Origin: a virus
Virus record (IMG/VR): IMGVR_UViG_3300046018_000224
Location: 1 to 30,601 of that record
Strand: one strand, 5' to 3'
DNA: 30,601 bases
Shown here: positions 8,118-14,743 of the stretch, in pieces
How positions within the stretch are numbered: the stretch's first letter is position 1
Layout of the letters: each line of letters begins with the position of its first letter
Position numbers and translations under genes: made by a program
The notes under the pieces: model-generated
Told to the model about the DNA's origin: nothing
The model's input: the letters and a program-made list of their open reading frames with translations, nothing else
The model's database searches: none

Positions 8118-8335
8118 TTCTGTCGTCTTTCGATTTCACGGTTGATGTACCAGGCGGCCTTCTTCAGGTCCTCTATTGCGTCATCTTTCAGGTCTGCGCG
8201 CCAGATGTACTTGATGGCATTTCCCAGGCAGAAGCCCATGTGCTCAGTGATCTGGATGCATTCGACACAGGCTCCGCAGCCGCAATGGGCCGGGCTGGAC
8301 GTGTAGTGGCTCGGGTGGTTGACCGGATCAGTCAC
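8114..8335 (-). CDS. DUF3310 family protein
   Basis: A 73-residue protein matching the DUF3310 pattern end to end: VNHPSHY at residues 5-11, then ECIQITEHM, GNAIKYIWR, and DLKKAAWYINREI. The same domain occurs in T7 gene 1.7 (a nucleotide kinase), but this protein is only the short stand-alone form, so an enzymatic role cannot be assumed. Two extra cysteine pairs (CGCGACVEC) sit in the N-terminal half. It overlaps the MazG-like gene by 4 bases, which fits a nucleotide-pool theme for this pair. Confidence 0.8.
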   Translation of the reverse strand: MTDPVNHPSHYTSSPAHCGCGACVECIQITEHMGFCLGNAIKYIWRADLKDDAIEDLKKAAWYINREIERRQK

Positions 8336-8694
8336 GACTGTCTCGCGTCCAGGCCGCCCTTGTCTGCACGGGCCTCGGCAGCCTCGTTGCTGTAGGACTG
8401 CGGGAAGCGCAACTGCAGCTTGGCAATGTTGTCTCGAGCCATCTGGTGCATCGATATCCCGAGGGTCTCGGCGGCCAGCGCAACGTACCAGAGCAGGTCG
8501 CCCAACTCCTCCGCCATGTGGACTCGGATTTCGTCGGTGATTTCCTTGTCGTAGATCGCCGCGCGCTTGACCTCAGTGATGAATTCGCCGGACTCTGTCG
8601 CCAGGCCGAGGCTGGCATGGGTCAGATCGGTAGCCTCATGGCCGAAGCGCTTGGCGGTGCGCATGGCCAGGGCTTGGTATTCGTTGAAGTTCAT
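8332..8694 (-). CDS. MazG-like nucleotide pyrophosphohydrolase
   Basis: A 120-residue all-alpha protein with the metal-binding MazG signature: ExxE at residues 34-37 (ESGE) and ExxD at 63-66 (ELGD), separated by a helix with acidic residues. Enzymes of this type hydrolyse (d)NTPs to monophosphates plus pyrophosphate; in phages, roles in nucleotide-pool cleaning or lowering alarmone levels have been proposed. The substrate cannot be read from sequence. It lies between DUF2303 and DUF3310 genes in the recombination operon; a 6-bp-stem hairpin (8715-8730) precedes it. Confidence 0.85.
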   Translation of the reverse strand: MNFNEYQALAMRTAKRFGHEATDLTHASLGLATESGEFITEVKRAAIYDKEITDEIRVHMAEELGDLLWYVALAAETLGISMHQMARDNIAKLQLRFPQSYSNEAAEARADKGGLDARQS

Positions 8695-8714
8695 GGTGTT
8701 TGCTCTGGTGTGGA

Positions 8715-8730
8715 CCCGCCGGTCGGCGGG
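8715..8730 (-). other. Intergenic hairpin
   Basis: CCCGCC-GGTC-GGCGGG forms a perfect 6-bp stem with a 4-base loop between the DUF2303 stop (8757) and the MazG-like start (8694). There is no U tract, so it is not an intrinsic terminator. It resembles the intergenic stem-loops of the other leftward operon in position, but lacks their conserved arms. Confidence 0.5.
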
Positions 8731-8756
8731 CCCTGCTCTCGATTCGATGCTCTCGA

Positions 8757-9656
8757 TCAGCCGTTGAAGGCGCCCGTGTAGAGCGGCACACCACCAAGGC
8801 TGGCCTTGATCTTCGCGATCAGGTTCATCGACGCCAGCTCATGGACCACATCGGGTCGGATCAGCTCGTACCAGAACGTCAGCTTCCCACCAGCCGTGCT
8901 GTACTTCAGCCGGGCCTGCAGCGGCCAGGCCGTGATCGGGCTGCCATCCTTTGTGGTCGACCAGAACACCGGGATACCGACCTGGAAGCGCGCGAAGAGC
9001 TTCATGCGCGACTGGGTCTCTGCGTTGTCGCTGTCCACAAAGACCAGCTCGACACCGCCCGACTGGGTGTTGACCTTGGACTTGAAGGACTTGTCGCTGT
9101 TGGCCTCGAAGTTCTTGGCCATCGACAGCATCTCCAGAGAGCTGGGCAAGCCGTCACCACCAGCGATGTCCTTCTCGTTCTCTTCGATGAATTCCGCGAA
9201 GTCCACCTGGCTCATGCGCTTTCCGTTGGCGGCCATCCAGGTCTTCCATTCGTGGCTGGTCTCCGGTACGAAGGTAGCCTTGTGGTCACGCCAGCCGGGG
9301 GTTCCGGACATGTGGTCGTTGATCACAGCCGAGAAGGCCAGCCTCGATTGGGCCGGAGCAAAGTGGACCCAGGCTGCGGTGGACACGACACAGTGCCTGT
9401 CGACGTAGGCCAAGAAGCTCTCATCATCGCCAAGGGTGGCAGTCCCCACTGCGCGGCGCGGAGTGGATTGCAGCTTCTCATCATCGAAAGTCTTGACTTC
9501 GAAGTCCTTGGGCACAGCGATGTGATGAACGCTGCTGTGGGGCTCAGCGGAGTTGTCCCTGAAGAAGCCCAGCTCCAGAATGTGGTCTGGCGCTGGCATG
9601 TGGGCAACGATGGACTCAACGAGGTTGTTGGTTTCGGTGTCTGAGTTGTAGGTCAT
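8757..9656 (-). CDS. DUF2303 family phage protein (YfdQ-like)
   Basis: A 299-residue protein matching the DUF2303 family known from lambdoid and cryptic prophages (E. coli YfdQ). Features seen include HHIAVPKDFEVKTFD near residues 44-58, RAVGTATLGDDESFLAYVDRH, and a C-terminal LKYSTAGGKLTFWYELIRPD. The family is usually encoded with phage recombination genes, as here, but its activity is unknown. It starts 27 bases after the upstream gene's stop. Full length for the family. Confidence 0.8.
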   Translation of the reverse strand: MTYNSDTETNNLVESIVAHMPAPDHILELGFFRDNSAEPHSSVHHIAVPKDFEVKTFDDEKLQSTPRRAVGTATLGDDESFLAYVDRHCVVSTAAWVHFAPAQSRLAFSAVINDHMSGTPGWRDHKATFVPETSHEWKTWMAANGKRMSQVDFAEFIEENEKDIAGGDGLPSSLEMLSMAKNFEANSDKSFKSKVNTQSGGVELVFVDSDNAETQSRMKLFARFQVGIPVFWSTTKDGSPITAWPLQARLKYSTAGGKLTFWYELIRPDVVHELASMNLIAKIKASLGGVPLYTGAFNG

Positions 9657-9683
9657 GTTGGATTCCTAGAAGTCGGTGGTGGT

Positions 9684-10007
9684 TCAGGCCCCAGCGACGA
9701 CGCGCGCCTGGGTCGGGATCTGTTGCAGATCCAGCTTGCGCTGGTTCGGGTTTTCTTCGGTCAGGCGCCCTTCCGGCGTCGACCAGAACAGATCGGGGTC
9801 ACGCAGCTCCTGCGGCGTCTTGTCCACTGCGGTCGCCTTGATCGAGACGGCAGCGCCGCTCTTGGCCACGTCGATGGTGATGACGAGCTTGCCGGCCTTG
9901 CCGGTCGACTCGACGGCCTTCACGACGGATGCCAGCTTGTCGCCGCAGTCGCTGCTGAAGGCGCCACCCTGGAGTCGGCGAAGGGTGGAAACGATGGGTT
10001 CGGACAT
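9684..10007 (-). CDS. Hypothetical phage protein upstream of DUF2303
   Basis: A 107-residue protein. The pattern of a central beta-rich GKAGKLVITIDVAKSGAAVSIKATAV followed by DLFWSTPEGRLTEENPNQRKLDL is a conserved companion of DUF2303 in many phages, from memory of such operons. No catalytic motif is seen. The ribosome binding site is an AGGA (CCAAGGATTGACATG). It is preceded by a 128-bp structured gap. Confidence 0.6.
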   Translation of the reverse strand: MSEPIVSTLRRLQGGAFSSDCGDKLASVVKAVESTGKAGKLVITIDVAKSGAAVSIKATAVDKTPQELRDPDLFWSTPEGRLTEENPNQRKLDLQQIPTQARVVAGA

Positions 10008-10090
10008 GTCAATCCTTGGTTGTTGAAGATGGGTGCCCTGGCAAGATCGTCACCACGGGCCATGGTGTTGCAAAGCCCCCGAGGGCCGTG

Positions 10091-10122
10091 CCGCTGCGGC
10101 TCTTGCCATGCCATTGCAGCGG
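10091..10122 (-). other. Intergenic stem-loop
   Basis: CCGCTGC (10091-10097) pairs perfectly with GCAGCGG (10116-10122), with a GGC/GCC inner helix possible in the 18-base loop. It lies in the 128-bp gap between the 10136 and 10007 genes, the longest gap of this operon. A second smaller stem (GCCC-CCGA-GGGC) follows near 10076-10087. No U tract, so processing or mRNA stabilisation is more likely than termination. Confidence 0.45.
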
Positions 10123-10135
10123 ACCCCGTGTCAAT

Positions 10136-10477
10136 TCAGGTGTTCTTGGGCTTGTACTGGATGAACTCGAAGCGCTCGAGCACATCGATGCGGTCCATGG
10201 CCTGCGCCAGCTTGGCCTCCAGCTCGGCGATGCGGGGAAGCAGGGGAATACGAGCGTTGCTTGTCACCGCGTTGGCACTGATCCCGAGCTGCTTACGGGC
10301 AGAGCAGACATGGTGGTGCAGCGTGGCGATTCCGGTGTCGGCCTGAAACTTCTCAGCGAAGGTCCTGTCGATCAGACCGGAGCCGCTATAGGTCGAGCTG
10401 ACCGCCAGCAGCAGCTTGGCCTTTTCGAGCGGGGCCAGGGCATTTGGGCAGCGGCCCTCTTTGGTTTCGGTGCCCAT
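10136..10477 (-). CDS. Hypothetical phage protein with coiled C-terminus
   Basis: A 113-residue protein. The start at 10477 (MGTETKEGRCPNALAPLEKA) is chosen because a strong AGGAG lies 8 bases upstream, while the longer frame adds only an arginine/proline-rich shadow of the SSB-like gene. It contains an alternation of helices with LPRIAELEAKLAQAMDRIDVLERFEF at the C-terminus, likely a short coiled coil. A bihelical DNA-binding fold is possible (TGIATLHHHVCSARKQLG resembles an HTH), but this is not certain. Confidence 0.6.
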   Translation of the reverse strand: MGTETKEGRCPNALAPLEKAKLLLAVSSTYSGSGLIDRTFAEKFQADTGIATLHHHVCSARKQLGISANAVTSNARIPLLPRIAELEAKLAQAMDRIDVLERFEFIQYKPKNT

Positions 10478-10493
10478 GCTTGCTTCTCCTAAG

Positions 10494-10862
10494 TCAGAAA
10501 GGGATGTCATCGTCTTGGAAATCCTGGGGCGGCGGGGCCTGGCGCTGCTGCGTGCGCTGGGCCGGGGCCGGGGCCGGGGCCTGCGGGCGCCGATCGCTGT
10601 AGCGGCCACCGAGGTCATCTCGGTCATCGCGGCGGGTCTCGCGCGGCGGCGGGTCGCGGCGCTGCTGGGTCTGGCCCTGCTGGTCCTTCTCGGTGAAGGC
10701 CAGAGACAGGAACTTGCCGTTGCGGCCGTCCTTCAGCCAGGACGAGATCCAGTACTCGACGCCGCCGATCTCGCAGCTCCCCTTGTAGTCGGGGTGGCGG
10801 TCTTGTTCCTTGCGGTCGTTCTTGAACAGAACGCCTCGAAGTTCGTTGTCATAGTCGCTCAT
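10494..10862 (-). CDS. SSB-like protein with DDDIPF C-terminal tail
   Basis: A 122-residue protein in two parts. Residues 1-62 form a compact domain (RGVLFKNDRK, GSCEIGGVEYWISSWLKDG, GKFLSLAF) compatible with a small OB-like or DUF736-type fold. Residues 63-115 are a disordered Q/R/P/A-rich linker, and the last residues are DDDIPF. That ending is identical to the tip of bacterial SSB, which recruits host RecQ, RecO, PriA, exonuclease I and others. The protein sits next to ERF and YqaJ genes, so a role in single-strand handling during phage recombination is likely. Binding to ssDNA is inferred, not shown. Confidence 0.7.
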   Translation of the reverse strand: MSDYDNELRGVLFKNDRKEQDRHPDYKGSCEIGGVEYWISSWLKDGRNGKFLSLAFTEKDQQGQTQQRRDPPPRETRRDDRDDLGGRYSDRRPQAPAPAPAQRTQQRQAPPPQDFQDDDIPF

Positions 10863-10892
10863 GTGGTCCTTTTAGTGAGCTGTTGCTGTGGT

Positions 10893-11987
10893 TCAGGAGT
10901 GGGTGACCTTGACGTCAGTCAGCAGGGCCAGCAGGCCTTGCAGGTCGAACGTCCAGCGGCCGTCGTTGGTGTTGACGCCGTGCTTGTCGGCAGCAGCGCG
11001 GATCTCGGCGAACGGACCCTCATCGGTCTTCTGGATGGGTACGCGCTTGACCTTGGTAAGGGCTGCCGGCACAGCCGACACGGGATGTTCCAGCGCTTTT
11101 TCCGGGATCAGCGAGGGTTGGGGTGCAGCAGCTAGATCGGAGGCCTTCTTGGCCTCCTGCGCGGCAGCGCGCTCGGCAGCCAGGGCCTTGCGCTCACGCT
11201 CCAGCTCGGCGCGCTCAGCAGCCAGGGCCTTAGCCTGGCGCTCGTTCTCTAGGCGCAGCGCCTCGGCAGCGGCCTCACGATCCTCGCGGGCCTTCGTCTC
11301 GACCAGCAGGGCCTGCAGACCGACGACGGTCGCATCACGAGCACCCTGCGCCTGGCCAGCGAACTCTTCCCAGTCCTTCTTCTCGAAGACCATGTCCGAG
11401 AGCGCCTCGATGGCCTTTTCGATGGTGGCCGACGTTGAGCCTGCAGCTTTGCCAAGGTAGCCCTGCAGCTTCTCGAGGCCGGCCTTGTGCTTGGCCACGC
11501 GCTCGGCCTCGATGCGGGCACGCTCCTGACGCTCAGCTTCCAGCTTGGCCTCGGCCGCTTCGATCTGCGGGGTGATCAACGCCTCGGCCTGGGCGAAACC
11601 CTTCTCGGCGTCTTCCTCTGCCTTGGTCACGGCCTTGCCCGCCTGAGACAGCAGCGAACGGATGCGCTTGCCGTCGGCGCGCAGGCCGGCAAGCGGCTTT
11701 CCGATCAGCCTGTGGCGCAGGCTCTTGGCCTCATCGACCTTGCTCTGGGTCGACAGGTCGTGCTCGACGCCGGTCAGCGTGTCGACTGCGACCTTGACGC
11801 TGGTGCGCCAGTCGCCCAGCGCAGCCACGGCCAGGGTGCCGACGTTGGCCTTTTCCAAGGTCAGGTCGTTGGCCGGCTTGATCAGAGACAGCAGGTTCTG
11901 TGTCGGCGCGACGGCAGCAGCCGCATCGCGCTCAGTGTGGCGATCTGCCAGCTCGTGATCCACAAGATCTGCGAAAGATGCTTCCAT
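10893..11987 (-). CDS. Long coiled-coil phage protein of the recombination operon
   Basis: A 364-residue protein dominated by charged alpha-helix: residues 110-175 and 225-290 are rich in A, E, K, R with heptad-like spacing (AEAKLEAERQERARIEAERVAKH; ALAAERAELERERKALAAERA). The N-terminal 100 residues are mixed helical, and the C-terminus ends in a small globular piece (DGRWTFDLQGLLALLTDVKV). I do not recognise a catalytic domain. Its place directly after the exonuclease and annealing genes suggests a structural or nuclease-inhibitor role, which is guesswork. Confidence 0.65.
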   Translation of the reverse strand: MEASFADLVDHELADRHTERDAAAAVAPTQNLLSLIKPANDLTLEKANVGTLAVAALGDWRTSVKVAVDTLTGVEHDLSTQSKVDEAKSLRHRLIGKPLAGLRADGKRIRSLLSQAGKAVTKAEEDAEKGFAQAEALITPQIEAAEAKLEAERQERARIEAERVAKHKAGLEKLQGYLGKAAGSTSATIEKAIEALSDMVFEKKDWEEFAGQAQGARDATVVGLQALLVETKAREDREAAAEALRLENERQAKALAAERAELERERKALAAERAAAQEAKKASDLAAAPQPSLIPEKALEHPVSAVPAALTKVKRVPIQKTDEGPFAEIRAAADKHGVNTNDGRWTFDLQGLLALLTDVKVTHS

Positions 11988-11994
11988 GTTGTCC

Positions 11995-12705
11995 TCAGAA
12001 AAGTTCGGGAAGGGCTGTGGGGGTCACCGCATTTGCGGCGGGTGTTGCGGCTGGTGCTGGTGCCGTGGTCGGTGCGGATTGCGCTGGCTGCATCAGCTTG
12101 CGAAGCTCGGCCTCGAAGCTGGCCGTCAGCGATTCATGCTCCATCAGGTCCTTGACCAGAGCCTCGATCTCGGCCTCGTTGCGCTCGATGCGAATGACCT
12201 TCATCAGATCCAGATCGGCGCAGTACAGCGTCAGGTCCATCCAGTCCAGGTGCAGCAGCCACATGGCGCCCAGGCACTGGTCGACGTATTCGGTGATGTC
12301 GCCATGCACCAGGGTCTTGAACAGCGTGTCGCTGCTGACCATGGTCTTGCACTCCCAGCCACCCTTGGTGTCGATCAGGCCATCGACAGACGCGCCGAAG
12401 AGCCGGTCTTCGGTGAAGGCGAAGCCAACCTCATCGACCAGCACACCCTTCAGCAGCTCGTACTTCTGGCGGGCGACCGCTTCCATCTTGCTTCCCAGGC
12501 GCATGGCTTCGGTCTGGTAGATGTCTGGCGCCTGGCCGCCAAGGCGCTCTCGCGCCAGGTCCATGCCGTACTGGATGCAGGGCTTTGACATATGGCCGCC
12601 CCTGATACGCTCGCGGCAGACCTTGAACTTGCTGGCGGTGCGCACACCGCGCCTGGCTGCTTTCCATTCATCAGACCCCTGCGGGGCAAGGCTCCACTTG
12701 ATCAT
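11995..12705 (-). CDS. YqaJ-type viral recombinase (lambda-exonuclease fold)
   Basis: A 236-residue PD-(D/E)XK nuclease. Visible motifs: GSDEWKAARRG (10-20), E75 in GSKMEAVA, D108 in ASVDGLID, and E118-x-K120 in WECKT. This set is the active site of lambda-exonuclease-like YqaJ enzymes, which resect double-strand ends 5' to 3' to give ssDNA for an annealing protein. The C-terminal 35 residues are a proline/alanine/threonine tail beyond the fold. It overlaps the ERF gene by 4 bases, so exonuclease and annealase form one translationally coupled recombination module. Confidence 0.9.
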   Translation of the reverse strand: MIKWSLAPQGSDEWKAARRGVRTASKFKVCRERIRGGHMSKPCIQYGMDLARERLGGQAPDIYQTEAMRLGSKMEAVARQKYELLKGVLVDEVGFAFTEDRLFGASVDGLIDTKGGWECKTMVSSDTLFKTLVHGDITEYVDQCLGAMWLLHLDWMDLTLYCADLDLMKVIRIERNEAEIEALVKDLMEHESLTASFEAELRKLMQPAQSAPTTAPAPAATPAANAVTPTALPELF

Positions 12706-13454
12706 TGCTTCGCCCCCAGTTGCTGACGACGCGCCGCGACGGCCGCTCTGAATTCGGTGCTGGCAGTGGTGTCGCCCAGGCCGGCCAAGATCTTCTTGCC
12801 GATGGTCCAGACGGCGATGACTGCAGCGTCATCCGCTGCATGCTGGACGTCGGACATCAGGTCCTGCAGCACACCCTCGACGTGACGCGGGCTGGCGGCG
12901 CCGGCATCCTTGCCGTCGTCGTCTTCCTGGTCATGCGTGGCCAGGCCAGTCGCCAGCAACAGCGTGTAGCGCTGCAGGTAGGTGACGGCACTGGCCATCG
13001 CCTGGATCGGGTTCTTCTTCCCGCTGGTGTCGGCGCTGGCTGTCAGGCTGGTGCTGAAGCTGTGTCCGAGCTTGTGGGTCAGCACACAGGACACGATGAT
13101 CTGGCCGTCGCCAGGCTGATCCACCGACCAGCGGTGACTGAAGCCGTGCTTCGACAGGCCGGCAGTCACAGCGCCCGTCACGTCACCGATGGTGGCGTGC
13201 TTGTAGCTGGTGCCGCTGAACTCGACCTGCTTGTTTTTGAAGATTACCGGCGGGTCTGCCTTGAACTCGGTCATGGCCAGCACGGCCGACTTTTCGGCCT
13301 CGCGGGCCTCCCAGCGGAACTGGAGCTCCATGAGCTGGCCGAGCTGCTCGATGCTGGCGCCGCGCTGCAGAGCAACCAGGACCAGGTCAGCCGGAGTGGC
13401 GCCACCGACTGGGATGACAGAAGGGGTGATCTGCTCGATCGCGGTGAGGCTCAT
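12702..13454 (-). CDS. erf: ERF family single-strand annealing protein
   Basis: A 250-residue ERF-family protein that anneals complementary ssDNA in phage recombination and genome circularisation. The hallmark block is IQAMASAVTYLQRYTLLLAT followed by an acidic DQEDDDG; before it are HGFSHRWSVDQPGDGQIIVSCVLTHKLGH and SYKHATIGDV. The start at 13454 is fixed by an ATGA overlap with the upstream membrane-protein gene; a longer frame to 13511 adds a basic leader unlike the family. It pairs with the YqaJ exonuclease next door. Confidence 0.9.
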   Translation of the reverse strand: MSLTAIEQITPSVIPVGGATPADLVLVALQRGASIEQLGQLMELQFRWEAREAEKSAVLAMTEFKADPPVIFKNKQVEFSGTSYKHATIGDVTGAVTAGLSKHGFSHRWSVDQPGDGQIIVSCVLTHKLGHSFSTSLTASADTSGKKNPIQAMASAVTYLQRYTLLLATGLATHDQEDDDGKDAGAASPRHVEGVLQDLMSDVQHAADDAAVIAVWTIGKKILAGLGDTTASTEFRAAVAARRQQLGAKQ

Positions 13455-13648
13455 ACGCCGTCCACGATCCACTCGTACACGCCAAAGCCGATGAAGGCTA
13501 GGGACACGCACATGATGACCATCAGCGTGAGCTGGGCCACCTCGGCCCAGACCGAGATGGCCGGCCTGTAGTGCTCGACGGCGCCTGCTGTCGGGTCCAA
13601 GACGGTGTCATCGAACCGCCTGGGTGTGATGAAGTGGCTCTTGCGCAT
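13451..13648 (-). CDS. Small single-pass membrane protein, first gene of leftward operon
   Basis: A 65-residue protein with one hydrophobic helix at about residues 37-59 (VAQLTLMVIMCVSLAFIGFG) and a polar N-terminal half starting MRKSHFITPRRFDD. The ATG at 13648 is chosen because the alternative GTG at 13675 lies upstream of the transcription start predicted from the promoter at 13678-13707. Function unknown; as the first early product in the inner membrane, a superinfection or host-takeover role is possible but unsupported. It overlaps erf by 4 bases. Confidence 0.6.
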   Translation of the reverse strand: MRKSHFITPRRFDDTVLDPTAGAVEHYRPAISVWAEVAQLTLMVIMCVSLAFIGFGVYEWIVDGV

Positions 13649-13677
13649 TGCGTGATCTCTGGTGCTTAGGAGCACTC

Positions 13678-13707
13678 ATTATCACGACCGTGTTTCTACC
13701 CTGTCAA
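13678..13707 (-). promoter_or_regulatory. Leftward early promoter (pL)
   Basis: On the minus strand: TTGACA (perfect -35, at 13702-13707), an 18-base spacer, then GATAAT (-10, 5 of 6, at 13678-13683). Both elements are overlapped by operator-like palindromes at 13706-13719 and 13681-13694. Transcription would start near 13671, about 23 bases before the ATG of the membrane-protein gene. Confidence 0.8.
13681..13694. promoter_or_regulatory. Operator OL1
   Basis: ATCACGACCGTGTT: a CACGNNNGTG core in a near-palindrome (ATCAC-N4-GTGTT). It covers the -10 element and spacer of pL, so a bound repressor would block RNA polymerase. Confidence 0.65.
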
Positions 13708-13719
13708 CACGTTTGTGTT
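13706..13719. promoter_or_regulatory. Operator OL2
   Basis: AACACGTTTGTGTT: a perfect AACAC-N4-GTGTT inverted repeat with the same CACGNNNGTG core, overlapping the -35 of pL. Its centre is 25 bp from OL1. Confidence 0.7.
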
Positions 13720-13729
13720 CGGCGAAGGG

Positions 13730-13754
13730 AAAAAAATGCCGCCCTGATGGCGGC
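13730..13754 (-). terminator. Intrinsic terminator of the repressor gene
   Basis: On the minus strand GCCGCC-ATCAG-GGCGGC is followed by A and then seven T (A run at 13730-13736). It lies 41 bases after the repressor stop and just upstream of pL, so it separates repressor transcription from the leftward operon. Confidence 0.85.
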
Positions 13755-13794
13755 GTCGGCTTGGTGCCGGTGGTGCGGGTCTGCGGTCTGCGGT

Positions 13795-14439
13795 CTAGAT
13801 GCGCTCGCTTTGCCGATAGACGACCTCTCCGATCACCAGCGAGTCTGCGCGCAACACCTTGTCGGCGTATCGAGCCTTGTCATGGTTGTCTGATCGGACG
13901 ATCCATTCCCCGTCGTGGAATAGACGCTTCACAACAAAGTCACCCATGACCATCATCGCGAATACATGACCGTCCTTGGGTGATATCTGATCAGTGTTGA
14001 CCACGATCAAGTCGGTGTCATAGAGCGTCGGCTCCATCGCTGACCCGGAAACCTTGACGACGACCAGAGCTTCCGGACGGAGCTTGTTAGCAGCGAACCA
14101 CGAATTATGAAAGACGATGGGAGACCCGCGTCCGTCTTCGTACTCAACAGCGAAACCTGTACCTTTGGTAGACACCGTGTACCTCACCCCACGAACAGCA
14201 TGGTATTCAGTATTGTCGGCGATCCGTACCCCTTCCTTAATGTCAGTCCCGTGACGTAGCCAATGTGGTGACACACCGATGGCAGCGGCTATCGCCAGCA
14301 GCTCGCGCGGCTCCTTGCGTAGGCCCGATTCGATGTTGCCGATCGTGCCTTGACTGACGCCAGACCTCATCGCCACGTCTTGCTGACTGAGGCCGAGAGA
14401 TTCGCGCTTCTTCTTGAGTCGCTCTGCGATCGTTTCCAT
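13795..14439 (-). CDS. cI: CI-like repressor, XRE HTH plus S24 domain with Ser to Ala change
   Basis: A 214-residue repressor. Residues 5-60 form an XRE helix-turn-helix (LSQQDVAMRSGVSQGTIGNIE at about 17-37), residues 105-210 a LexA/S24 peptidase-like domain. In the usual G-D-S-M-E-P motif the residue before Met is the nucleophilic Ser; here the motif reads G132-S133-A134-M135-E-P, so alanine takes that place (codon GCG, plus-strand 14038-14040). The general-base Lys is kept (K171 in FVVKRL). RecA-stimulated self-cleavage is therefore expected to be lost unless S133 can substitute. The start at 14439 is favoured because the HTH begins at once; upstream codons are the shadow of cro. Likely binds the CACGNNNGTG operators. 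Confidence 0.88.
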   Translation of the reverse strand: METIAERLKKKRESLGLSQQDVAMRSGVSQGTIGNIESGLRKEPRELLAIAAAIGVSPHWLRHGTDIKEGVRIADNTEYHAVRGVRYTVSTKGTGFAVEYEDGRGSPIVFHNSWFAANKLRPEALVVVKVSGSAMEPTLYDTDLIVVNTDQISPKDGHVFAMMVMGDFVVKRLFHDGEWIVRSDNHDKARYADKVLRADSLVIGEVVYRQSERI

Positions 14440-14460
14440 CGGTGAGATTTCATCAGGGAC

Positions 14461-14488
14461 TTGCCCCACGATGGTGTTTGGCTGTAAT
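14461..14488 (+). promoter_or_regulatory. Rightward early promoter (pR)
   Basis: TTGCCC (14461-14466), a 16-base spacer and TGTAAT (14483-14488): 9 of 12 consensus positions. One operator lies over the spacer and -35 end, another starts right after the -10. The predicted start of transcription (near 14495) is only a few bases before the GTG of cro. Confidence 0.6.
14465..14478. promoter_or_regulatory. Operator OR1
   Basis: CCCACGATGGTGTT: same CACGNNNGTG core as the pL operators, with a weaker left half (CC in place of AT or AA). It overlaps the -35 end and spacer of pR. Its centre is 24 bp from OR2, nearly the same spacing as at pL. Confidence 0.55.
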
Positions 14489-14502
14489 ATCACGCTCGTG
14501 AT
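14489..14502. promoter_or_regulatory. Operator OR2
   Basis: ATCACGCTCGTGAT: a perfect ATCAC-N4-GTGAT palindrome immediately downstream of the pR -10. It covers the expected transcription start and includes the GTG start codon of cro. Confidence 0.7.
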
Positions 14503-14740
14503 AGATGACTCCAAACCACTCAAGGCTCTCTCCCGAGCCATCGCTGTAGCCGGATCGACATCCGAGCTCGCCAGGCTGATCGGGGTGTCTGCCAGCCTAC
14601 CCAGCATGTGGCGCTCCAGAGGCCGGATCCCGGCCGAGCATTGCCCCTCGATTGAGGAGGCCACAGGTGTCCGCTGCGAGCTTCTCAGGCCAGACGTCCC
14701 GTGGCGCGTGCTGCGCAAGCCACGAGCCAGGAAGGCCTGA
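14498..14740 (+). CDS. YdaS/Cro-like early regulator
   Basis: An 80-residue DNA-binding protein. Residues 8-60 (LKALSRAIAVAGSTSELARL, then a GVSASLPSMWRSRGRIPAEHCPSIEEATG pattern) form a YdaS/Cro-type HTH, ending with CELLRPDVPW, the typical tail of this family. It is divergent from the CI-like repressor, so it is the probable antagonist in the lysis-lysogeny switch. The GTG at 14498 fits the predicted promoter but leaves almost no leader; an in-frame ATG at 14471 would lie upstream of the transcription start. No other early start codon exists before the HTH. Confidence 0.75.
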   Translation: MIDDSKPLKALSRAIAVAGSTSELARLIGVSASLPSMWRSRGRIPAEHCPSIEEATGVRCELLRPDVPWRVLRKPRARKA

Positions 14741-14743
14741 CTG

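Noticed and set aside
13777-13797. Tandem GGTCTGC repeats after the repressor gene
   Set aside because: Only three short copies next to the stop codon; no structure or motif to support a function.
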